NCBI RefSeq assembly: GCF_014655715.1
Contig: NZ_BNBM01000011.1
Span: 186,001 to 250,000 of the forward strand
Direction of reading: 5' to 3'
DNA length: 64,000 nucleotides
Source: Streptomyces lanatus
Lineage (GTDB): Bacteria; Actinomycetota; Actinomycetes; Streptomycetales; Streptomycetaceae
Part shown: positions 22,628-28,984 of the stretch, piece after piece
Layout: every line of letters starts with the position of its first letter
Numbering within the stretch: the stretch's first letter is position 1
Notes under the pieces: generated by a model
What the model was told of the DNA's origin: nothing
The model's database searches: none
The model's input: only the letters and a program-made list of their open reading frames with translations
Position numbers and translations under genes: made by a program

Positions 22628-23782
22628 TCACCACACGCACGGCAGGTCCACCTCGATCACCGTCGGCCCACCGGCCGGGCTCGACACCCGTACGGTCCCG
22701 TCGAGCGCCGCGACCCGCCGCCGCACCCCGAGCAGGCCCGACCCGCCCGACTCGTCCACCCCGCCCCGGCCCTCGTCGGCGACGGTGACCCGCAGCCCAC
22801 GCCTGGTGCGCGCGAGCCGGACGGTGGCCGTCGGGGAGCCGCTGTGCTTGGCCGCATTGGTGAGCGCCTCGGCCACCACGAAGTAGCCGGCCGCCTCCAC
22901 CGCGGCGGGCGCCCGCGGACCGTCCTCCGCCAGCCCGTCCACATCCACCGTGACCCGCAGTCCGCTGCCCGCCGTCAGTGCCCGCACCGCACCTGTCAGA
23001 CCCCGGTCGGTCAGGATCGGCGGATGGATGCCGCGCACCACCTGCCGCAGCTCGACCAGCGCCTCCTCGGCCTGCGCCTGGGCGTCGTCCAGCAGCTTGC
23101 GGGCGGCGTCCGGATCACGGTCGTAGGCACGCTTGGCCAGCCCGATCCGCATCGACAGCGACACCAGCCGGGCCTGCGCCCCGTCGTGCAGGTCCCGCTC
23201 GATCCGGCGCAGCTCGGCGCCGTGCGCGGCGATCGCGTCGGCCCGGGTCGCGGTCAGCTGCTCGACCCGCGCGGTCAGCAGCGCGTTCGGCGACGGCCTG
23301 AGCAGCGCCGTCGACCAGCCGGCCTCCAGATCCGCCAACCGCACGATCCAGGGCAGGACGACGGCCCGCCGGCGCAGCAGCCCGCACCCCACGCCGTCCA
23401 CGACCAGCCCGATCGGCCACAGCGGCAGGGCGAGGAACACCAGCGCGCCGTACACGTAATAGGCGGCCATCCAGCGCAGATCCAGCAGCGTCCCAGGATC
23501 GCGCACCGCCGTGCGCAGCCGCTCGGTCAGCGTCCCGTCGATGGTCCGGTACGCCTCGGGGATCTCGCGCCCGGTCCACGCGGTGGTCAGCCGCCGCTTC
23601 GCCCCGGCGATACGCCGGACGAGGATCACCGTCTCCGGCAGCAGCCAGCAGCCGACGACCGTGACCGTGCCGACCGCCGTGATCAGCAGCACCGTGATGA
23701 AGAGGTAGAGCAAGAAGGCCATCGCGGCGGCGAGCAGCAGATGCACCGTCGCGCGTCCGGCCCTGCCCATCGTCGCCCGCAT
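22628..23782 (-). CDS. Sensor histidine kinase (HisKA_3) with N-terminal membrane sensor
   Basis: 384 residues from ATG 23782; longer starts are possible. The N-terminus has four membrane segments in two pairs (LLLAAAMAFLLYLFITVLLITAVGTVTVVGCWLL; YYVYGALVFLALPLWPIGLVV), resembling the putative sensor domain of actinobacterial kinases. The phospho-acceptor His is in RRIERDLHDGAQARLVSL, the N box in EALTNAAKHS, and the ATP lid in DEGRGGVDESGGSGLLGVRRRV. It is followed by its NarL-type regulator. The upstream region (23783-23973) holds a 16-bp near-palindrome found again at 51.0 kb. Confidence 0.92.
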   Translation of the reverse strand: MRATMGRAGRATVHLLLAAAMAFLLYLFITVLLITAVGTVTVVGCWLLPETVILVRRIAGAKRRLTTAWTGREIPEAYRTIDGTLTERLRTAVRDPGTLLDLRWMAAYYVYGALVFLALPLWPIGLVVDGVGCGLLRRRAVVLPWIVRLADLEAGWSTALLRPSPNALLTARVEQLTATRADAIAAHGAELRRIERDLHDGAQARLVSLSMRIGLAKRAYDRDPDAARKLLDDAQAQAEEALVELRQVVRGIHPPILTDRGLTGAVRALTAGSGLRVTVDVDGLAEDGPRAPAAVEAAGYFVVAEALTNAAKHSGSPTATVRLARTRRGLRVTVADEGRGGVDESGGSGLLGVRRRVAALDGTVRVSSPAGGPTVIEVDLPCVW

Positions 23783-23841
23783 GCCCCTCACGCTAGGCGC
23801 CCCGAGCCCGGCGCGCGGGGGTGCGGGCACCCGGGGTGCGG

Positions 23842-23857
23842 GTGTAGCCCGCTCCAC
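23842..23857. promoter_or_regulatory. Near-palindromic regulatory motif, copy 1
   Basis: GTGTAGC-CC-GCTCCAC, arms complementary at six of seven positions, 60 bp upstream of the histidine kinase start. The same motif with TT in the centre lies at 51011-51026, and the identity extends 4 bp left and 3 bp right of it. Likely target of a dimeric regulator, perhaps the NarL-type regulator of this locus. Confidence 0.55.
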
Positions 23858-23886
23858 CATGCGCACGTCCCGCCCTACGTCCTGTT

Positions 23887-23906
23887 CAATCAAGTGACTT
23901 AGATTG
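23887..23906. promoter_or_regulatory. Probable TetR operator
   Basis: CAATC and GATTG flank a perfect AAGT-G-ACTT repeat in an AT-rich patch between the divergent kinase and tetR genes. The outer arms are offset by one base. TetR regulators commonly bind such repeats next to their own gene. It is 68 bp upstream of the tetR start. Confidence 0.45.
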
Positions 23907-23973
23907 TAGGGACGTGAAGCCGTGGCGGCTCGACGGGACCGGCCGCCGACGCGCGGTGTGAGGTCCCGGTGCG

Positions 23974-24627
23974 GTGGTGAACATGGCAAGCAGGACGCTG
24001 CGCGAGGAACAGTCCGGCGCGACCCGGGAGCTGCTCCTGACCGCGGCCGAGCGGCTCTTCGCCGAACACGGCGTGTACGCGGTGTCCAACCGCCAGGTCA
24101 GCGAAGCCGCGGGCCAGGGCAACAACACCGCGGTCGGCTATCACTTCGGCACCAAGACCGACCTCGTACGCGCCATCGTCCGCAGGCACTCGACCCGCAT
24201 CGAGGAGATCCGCGCCCGCCTGGTCGCCGACCTCGCGGACCCGGACGACGTACGCGGCTGGGTGGACTGCCTGGTCCGCCCCTCCCTCGAACACCTCGCC
24301 GCACTCGGCAGCCCCACCTGGTACGCACGCTTCTGCGCCCAGGTCGTGGCCGATCCCGCGCTGCACCGGATCATGGTCGAGGAGGCCCTCACCTCCCCCT
24401 CCCTCCAGACGATCATCGACGGCCTGAACCGCTGCCTGCCGGATCTTCCGGCCGAGGTTCGTGTCGAGCGCGGCGAGATGGTCCGCCATCTGATCGTCCA
24501 TGTGGCGGCGGAGCGGGAGCGGGCTCTCGCCGAGCACACACCGACGCCACGGTCCACGTGGGACGCGGCTGCCACGGGCCTGACGGATGCGGTGATCGGC
24601 ATGTGGCTGGCACCGGTGAGTGCGTGA
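23974..24627 (+). CDS. TetR-family transcriptional regulator
   Basis: 217 residues. The N-terminal helix-turn-helix is TRELLLTAAERLFAEHGVYAVSNRQVSEAAGQGNNTAVGYHFGTKTDLV; the rest is a helical ligand-binding domain (VRGWVDCLVRPSLEHLAALG; WYARFCAQVVADPALHRIMVEEAL). The start is GTG 23974 or ATG 23983. It is divergent from the histidine kinase gene and followed after 44 bp by an OmpR-type regulator. Its target genes are not evident; the kinase operon and itself are the nearest. Ligand unknown. Confidence 0.92.
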   Translation: MVNMASRTLREEQSGATRELLLTAAERLFAEHGVYAVSNRQVSEAAGQGNNTAVGYHFGTKTDLVRAIVRRHSTRIEEIRARLVADLADPDDVRGWVDCLVRPSLEHLAALGSPTWYARFCAQVVADPALHRIMVEEALTSPSLQTIIDGLNRCLPDLPAEVRVERGEMVRHLIVHVAAERERALAEHTPTPRSTWDAAATGLTDAVIGMWLAPVSA

Positions 24628-24671
24628 AGGAGGGCCACTGTGAAAGCGGCATTCGGCGGACGAGGGCGGTT

Positions 24672-25409
24672 ATGAGCACATGGCAGCCGACCCCGGCACT
24701 CAAGGCGGCCCGCCTCGCCAGGGGCGCCGGCCAGCACATCCTCCTCGTCGCAGCGGAGCCAATCCTCACCGAACTCCTCTCCACCACCCTGGAGCTGGCC
24801 GGCTACCGCATCAGCCTCACCCCCTCCGGCACCGACGCCCTCGCCCAGGTCGTGAGTCGCCGCATCGACCTGGTCGTCTACGACACCGACATCCCCGACC
24901 AGGCCGACTTCGGCCGGGACCGCCGCCCCGAACTCCCGTACCGCCCGCCCGTCCTGCTGCTCACCGAGTGCGACTCCCTGCCCCGGCTCGTGCCCGAACT
25001 CGGCCTGGGGAAGCGGGACTACGTCACCAAGCCCTTCCGGGTGGCCGAGGTGCTCGCCAGGATCCAGGTCCTGCTCCGCGACACCCGTCCCGGCCCGTCC
25101 CGCAGCGACCCGATGCACTACGGCGACCTCGTCCTGGACGACACCGTGTGCCGGGTCCGACGTGGGGCGCGGCCCCTCGACCTCACGCCCGCCGAGTACC
25201 GGTTACTGCGCCATCTCCTGGTCAACGCGCACCGCGTGCTGTCCAAGGAGCAGATCGGCCGCTATGTCTGGGGCGACCATCGCTGTGACAACGCCATCGA
25301 GCAACTCGTCTCGCGTCTGCGCCGCAAGGTGGACCGGGAGACCCCGGTGCTGATCCACACCCGCCGTGGCTTCGGGTACTGGCTGGGCCGGGCAGACTCC
25401 GCAAATTAG
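24672..25409 (+). CDS. OmpR-type response regulator, atypical receiver, no adjacent kinase
   Basis: 245 residues. Receiver about 20-135, with the phospho-acceptor equivalent Asp71 in LVVYDTDIPD and Lys in YVTKPF. The N-terminal acidic pair that holds magnesium is reduced: QHILLVAAEP where most have VDDEP. The C-terminal winged helix (TPAEYRLLRHLLVNAHRVLSKEQI; NAIEQLVSRLRRKVDRE; IHTRRGFGYWL) is complete. ATG 24672 has GAGGG 8 bp upstream. No histidine kinase is adjacent, so it may be an orphan that works without normal phosphorylation. It is followed by a MarR gene. Confidence 0.88.
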   Translation: MSTWQPTPALKAARLARGAGQHILLVAAEPILTELLSTTLELAGYRISLTPSGTDALAQVVSRRIDLVVYDTDIPDQADFGRDRRPELPYRPPVLLLTECDSLPRLVPELGLGKRDYVTKPFRVAEVLARIQVLLRDTRPGPSRSDPMHYGDLVLDDTVCRVRRGARPLDLTPAEYRLLRHLLVNAHRVLSKEQIGRYVWGDHRCDNAIEQLVSRLRRKVDRETPVLIHTRRGFGYWLGRADSAN

Positions 25410-25422
25410 TTGAGTTACGCAA
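25410..25422. promoter_or_regulatory. Probable MarR operator
   Basis: TTGAGTTACGCAA, symmetrical at 10 of its 12 non-central positions, begins right after the stop of the OmpR-type regulator gene and ends 21 bp before the marR ATG. It resembles the TTG-N7-CAA sites bound by many MarR proteins and fits autoregulation. Confidence 0.55.
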
Positions 25423-25443
25423 TGAGACGGTAAAGTGGCCTGC

Positions 25444-25965
25444 ATGTCCACACCACCGCTCCCCGAACTCCCCGCCACGCCCGCGTCCCCGGAAGTGGTC
25501 GAGATCGAGCGCGCGCTCACCCGCATCACCTATCTGAGCACGCGCGCCCGGCAGCACGAACGGCTGATGGCGCTTGCCGGTGTGCCGCTGGACCGGGCGG
25601 CCGTGGCGCTGCTGCGGCAGATCGCCGACTCGGAGCCGCTGCGGCCCGGGGAACTGGCGGCGCGGTTGGGTGTGGAGGCGTCGCACGTCACGCGTACGGT
25701 GCAGCAGCTTCAGCGGTCCGGGTATGTGACCCGGGTCCCGGACCCGCAGGACCGTCGCGCTCAGCGCATCGAGCTGACCTCGGCCGGGCAGGAGGCGATC
25801 GCTCGGGTGCGGGATGCGGGTGCTCGGGGGATGCAGCTTGCCTTGGCCGACTGGAAGCCGGAGGAGTTGGGGCAGTTGGCCACGCTGTTTCATCGCATGG
25901 TGGATGACTTCCTGGCCCATGCGATCGACGATGACGGTGAGCCGGCGAGGCAGGCTGTGACCTAG
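25444..25965 (+). CDS. MarR-family transcriptional regulator
   Basis: 173 residues from ATG 25444. The winged helix is PLRPGELAARLGVEASHVTRTVQQLQRSGYVTRVPDPQDRRAQRIELTSAGQ, with the DPQDRR wing typical of the family; dimerisation helices flank it (VVEIERALTRITYLSTRARQHERLM; LGQLATLFHRMVDDFLAHA). A TTG-N7-CAA repeat sits just upstream. It converges with an MFS gene 53 bp away, from which it is separated by an interspersed repeat. Regulated genes beyond itself are unknown. Confidence 0.92.
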   Translation: MSTPPLPELPATPASPEVVEIERALTRITYLSTRARQHERLMALAGVPLDRAAVALLRQIADSEPLRPGELAARLGVEASHVTRTVQQLQRSGYVTRVPDPQDRRAQRIELTSAGQEAIARVRDAGARGMQLALADWKPEELGQLATLFHRMVDDFLAHAIDDDGEPARQAVT

Positions 25966-25975
25966 GTCGTTGTAT

Positions 25976-26020
25976 GGCTGCGGGGCCGTTGTGGCTGGTC
26001 GCGCAATGCCCCGCGCCCCT
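25976..26020. repeat. Interspersed 45-bp intergenic repeat, copy 1
   Basis: Begins GGCTGCGGG and ends GGTCGCGCAATGCCCCGCG-CCCCT. A same-length relative lies at 47125-47169 with both ends conserved. Each copy sits between converging genes, here marR and an MFS gene whose stop codon it abuts. Such sequences recur between Streptomyces genes; a terminator or mRNA-end role is inferred. Confidence 0.7.
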
Positions 26021-27197
26021 AGACGGCGCTGCCGACACCGGCGTGTACAGGCTGAGGTGTGATCGGCTCCCGTAGACCACACAGCAGCAGCCGCCCCACC
26101 ACCGGCAGCGCGATCAGCGGCACCAGCGCCGTCCGCAGCGACGTCGCGTCGGCCAGCGCCCCGATCGCCGGTGCCGCCAGACCCCCCACGCTCACCGCCA
26201 ACCCCAGCGTCACCCCGCTCGCCGTGCCCACCCGCCGAGGCAGATAGTCCTGGCCGAGCGTGACGTGCAGGGAGAAGGGGACGTACAGGCCGGCCGACGT
26301 CAGCGCGACGAACAGATACACCGCGGGCCCGGGAACCAGCACCACCCCGGCCACCGCAGGCACCGACAGCGCATACGCCTGCCGTACGACCGTGAGCCGC
26401 CCGTACCGTTCGGCGAGCCGGCCCCCGGCCACGGTGCCGACCGCGCCGCCCGCGTAGAGCACGCACAACGCGACCGTGCCGGCCACCTCTCCACCGCCGG
26501 CCCGCTCACGCACGTACAGCGAGACGAAGGCGCTCAGGCCGACGAACACGATCGAGCGGCACATGATCGCGCCGGACAGCCGTAGGAACGACGGCCAGTC
26601 GTCGGAGCCGAGAGCTTCCGAGCCCCTCTCCGCCGTCGTGCCGCCGCCCGCCGTCGCGCGCACCGCCGCCGCGCACAGGGCCGCCCCGACGACGGCCGGA
26701 ACGAACAGCAGGGGAGAGGCCCCCAGGCCCCCGGTCGCGATCACCGCCGCCACCAGCAGCGGGGCCAGGGCGAAACCGACGTTGCCGCCCAAGGCGAACC
26801 AGCCCATCGCCGTATGGCTGCCCCGCGAGGCGACGCGGGCCGTACGGGCTGCCTCCGGGTGGTACGCGGCGACCCCGATCCCGGACACCGCCACCACCGC
26901 CAGCGTGAGCGCGTAGGAACCCGTCACGCCGCTCAGCGCCACCCCCGCGCCGCCCGTCAACGCGCTCAGCGGGAGCAGCCACGGCATGGCCCAGCGGTCG
27001 GTGAGCGCACCGAACAGCGGCTGCACCACCGATGACAGCAGGGACGCGGCGAGGACGACGCCGGAGGCGGCGGCGTAGGTGCAGGCGCGCTCGGCGACGA
27101 AGAAGGGGACGAGGGCGGCGACGGCGCCCTGGTACACGTCCACGCAGGCGTGGCCCAGGGACATCAGCGGGATGGCTCGATTGCGTTTCTCGGACAC
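26019..27197 (-). CDS. MFS transporter (fosmidomycin-resistance-like)
   Basis: 392 residues from GTG 27197 with GGGGA upstream. Twelve membrane helices are visible. The N-terminus LMSLGHACVDVYQGAVAALVPFF and the HPEAARTARVAS motif after helix 4 are typical of the Fsr (fosmidomycin resistance) branch of MFS. It is divergent from an AraC regulator with a 54-bp shared control region, so it is probably controlled by it. The stop lies at the edge of an interspersed repeat. Substrate not known. Confidence 0.9.
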   Translation of the reverse strand: MSEKRNRAIPLMSLGHACVDVYQGAVAALVPFFVAERACTYAAASGVVLAASLLSSVVQPLFGALTDRWAMPWLLPLSALTGGAGVALSGVTGSYALTLAVVAVSGIGVAAYHPEAARTARVASRGSHTAMGWFALGGNVGFALAPLLVAAVIATGGLGASPLLFVPAVVGAALCAAAVRATAGGGTTAERGSEALGSDDWPSFLRLSGAIMCRSIVFVGLSAFVSLYVRERAGGGEVAGTVALCVLYAGGAVGTVAGGRLAERYGRLTVVRQAYALSVPAVAGVVLVPGPAVYLFVALTSAGLYVPFSLHVTLGQDYLPRRVGTASGVTLGLAVSVGGLAAPAIGALADATSLRTALVPLIALPVVGRLLLCGLREPITPQPVHAGVGSAV

Positions 27198-27235
27198 TCG
27201 GCGATCGTCCCCGCCCGCGTCCTTGGCTCGCTTCC

Positions 27236-27241
27236 GATAAT
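27236..27241 (+). promoter_or_regulatory. -10 box of a probable leaderless promoter
   Basis: GATAAT lies 10 bp before ATG 27252 of the araC gene, close to where transcription would begin, and no ribosome-binding site is present between them. No clear -35 is seen. The arrangement fits a leaderless mRNA, which is common in Streptomyces. Confidence 0.4.
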
Positions 27242-27251
27242 CTGCCGATGT

Positions 27252-27998
27252 ATGTCGAACATCCGCCATGCGCCCACCGCGCCCACTCGCGCCAAGGTCC
27301 TGGCCGCCGGGGAACGCATCGACGCGCACCGGCACGACGACCACCAGATCGTCTACGCCGGTTCCGGCGTCCTCGCCGTCACCACGGACGCGGGGACCTG
27401 GTTCGCGCCCGGCAACCGCGCCATCTGGGTCCCGGCGGGAACGGCGCATGCGCACCGCGCCCACGGTCATCTCGATCTGTACCTCGTCGGTCTGCCCGCC
27501 GACGACAACCCCCTCGGGCTGGACGCCCCCACCGTCCTCGCCGTCGGCCCGCTCCTGCGCGAGCTGATCCTCGCCTACACCCGGGACCCCGACGACGACA
27601 GCCCCGAGCGGCTGCGGCTGCTCGCCGTCCTGCGCGACCAGCTGCGGGCCTCGCCCCAGCAGCCCCTGCGGCTGCCCACCGCCACGGATCCCCGGCTGGC
27701 CGAGGTCTGCGCGCTCGTCCACGCCGATCCCGCCGACCCGCGCACCCTCGCCTCACTGGGCGCCGCGACCGGCGTCGGTGAGCGCACTCTCAGTCGGCTG
27801 TTCCGGAGTGAGTTCGGCATGACCTTCCCGCAGTGGCGCACCCAGTCGCGCCTCTATCACGCGCTGCGTCTGCTGGCCGAGGACGTCCCCGTCACGACCG
27901 TCGCCCACCGCTGCGGCTGGTCCTCCGCGAGCGCCTTCATCGACGTGTTCCGCCGCTCCTTCGGGTACACGCCGGGAACCCACAACCGCCGTACGTAG
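27252..27998 (+). CDS. AraC-family regulator with N-terminal cupin
   Basis: 248 residues starting MSNIRHAPTAP. An N-terminal cupin-like half (IDAHRHDDHQIVYAGSGVLAVTTDAGTWFAPGNRAIWVPAGTAHAHR) is followed by two C-terminal helix-turn-helix units: TLASLGAATGVGERTLSRLFRSEFGMTFPQW and PVTTVAHRCGWSSASAFIDVFRRSFGYTP. This matches the class that senses small molecules and controls neighbouring transport genes. It is divergent from the Fsr-like MFS gene, the likely target. The start codon lacks a ribosome-binding site and is close behind a -10-like box. Confidence 0.92.
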   Translation: MSNIRHAPTAPTRAKVLAAGERIDAHRHDDHQIVYAGSGVLAVTTDAGTWFAPGNRAIWVPAGTAHAHRAHGHLDLYLVGLPADDNPLGLDAPTVLAVGPLLRELILAYTRDPDDDSPERLRLLAVLRDQLRASPQQPLRLPTATDPRLAEVCALVHADPADPRTLASLGAATGVGERTLSRLFRSEFGMTFPQWRTQSRLYHALRLLAEDVPVTTVAHRCGWSSASAFIDVFRRSFGYTPGTHNRRT

Positions 27999-28084
27999 AG
28001 CCGCCGATGAGCGGGGAAGGGGCGGGTGCACCCGGGGATCTACCCTCCGGTAGCATCCGGCGGCAGGCCATCCAAGGAGGATCT

Positions 28085-28465
28085 GTGCCCCGGTCCCAAC
28101 GCTCGCCCTTGCTGCTCGCCGGCCTCCTGGCCACCGCGGGCATCACTCACTTCGCCTCCCCACGCCAGTACGACGCGCTGGTGCCGAGCTCCCTGCCGGG
28201 ATCGCCCCGGACATGGACGTACGCCAGCGGTGTCGCCGAGCTGGCGCTGGCGGCCGGGGTGGCTCTGCCGCGTACCCGCAAGGCCGCCGCGCTCGCCGCG
28301 GCCGCTTTCTTCGTCGGGGTGTTCCCCGCGAACGTGAAGATGGCCCTCGACTGGCGCGACCGGCCCGCCCCGCAGAAGGCCGCGGCCTTCGGGCGGCTGC
28401 CGTTGCAGATCCCGCTCGTGCTGTGGGCACGCGGCGTCGCCAAGAGCACGGAGGGCCGGGCATGA
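28085..28465 (+). CDS. DoxX-family small membrane protein
   Basis: 126 residues from GTG 28085, with a strong AAGGAGG. Four hydrophobic segments are seen (LLLAGLLATAGITHFASP; WTYASGVAELALAAGVAL; AAALAAAAFFVGVFPANVKMAL; LQIPLVLWARGV), and the ITHFASP segment is typical of DoxX-like proteins. Some DoxX members take part in thiol and oxidative-stress handling at the membrane. The stop overlaps the start of a peroxiredoxin gene (ATGA), which supports a redox role. Confidence 0.85.
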   Translation: MPRSQRSPLLLAGLLATAGITHFASPRQYDALVPSSLPGSPRTWTYASGVAELALAAGVALPRTRKAAALAAAAFFVGVFPANVKMALDWRDRPAPQKAAAFGRLPLQIPLVLWARGVAKSTEGRA

Positions 28466-28920
28466 GCGCGACTGTGCAGGTCGGCGACAAGATCGAGGAC
28501 TTCACGCTGCCGGACGAGACCGGCACCGACCGCAGCCTCACCGAGCTGCTCGCCGAGGGGCCGGTGGTGCTGTTCTTCTACCCGGCCGCCCTCAGCCCCG
28601 GCTGCACCGCGGAGGCCTGCCACTTCCGTGATCTCGCCGCCGAGTTCGCCGCCGTCGGCGCCCGGCCCGTCGGCATCAGCGGGGACGCGGTCGAACGGCA
28701 GCAGCAGTTCGCCGACCGTCACACCCTCGGCATGCCGCTGCTGTCCGACGCCGACGGGGCCGTACGGGAGCTGTTCGGGGTGGCACGCGGCTTCTCGCTG
28801 GCCCCCACCAAGCGGGCCACCTTCGTCATCGGCCAGGACCGTACCGTCCTGGAGGTCGTCCGCAGCGAACTGCGGATGAACACCCACGCCGACCGGGCCC
28901 TCGCCGCGCTGCGCAAATAA
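28462..28920 (+). CDS. Peroxiredoxin of the BCP/PrxQ type
   Basis: 152 residues, thioredoxin fold. The peroxidatic cysteine is Cys48 and a resolving cysteine Cys53 follows five residues later (SPGCTAEACHFRDL), the spacing of atypical two-Cys BCP/PrxQ enzymes. FYPAALSPGCT replaces the usual FYPKANTPGCT. It reduces hydroperoxides using thioredoxin. The gene overlaps the DoxX gene by 4 bp and is followed at once by a strong hairpin terminator, so the two form a closed operon. Confidence 0.93.
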   Translation: MSATVQVGDKIEDFTLPDETGTDRSLTELLAEGPVVLFFYPAALSPGCTAEACHFRDLAAEFAAVGARPVGISGDAVERQQQFADRHTLGMPLLSDADGAVRELFGVARGFSLAPTKRATFVIGQDRTVLEVVRSELRMNTHADRALAALRK

Positions 28921-28926
28921 GCGGCA

Positions 28927-28944
28927 CCGGGGCAACCGCCCCGG
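28927..28944 (+). terminator. Rho-independent-like hairpin after the peroxiredoxin gene
   Basis: CCGGGGC and GCCCCGG form a perfect 7-bp stem with a 4-base loop, starting 7 bp after the stop codon. There is no long T-run, as is usual in high-GC terminators. Confidence 0.65.
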
Positions 28945-28984
28945 CTTCCCGGCGTCGCGGTTGATGCGGTGCGGCCGAGGACTC

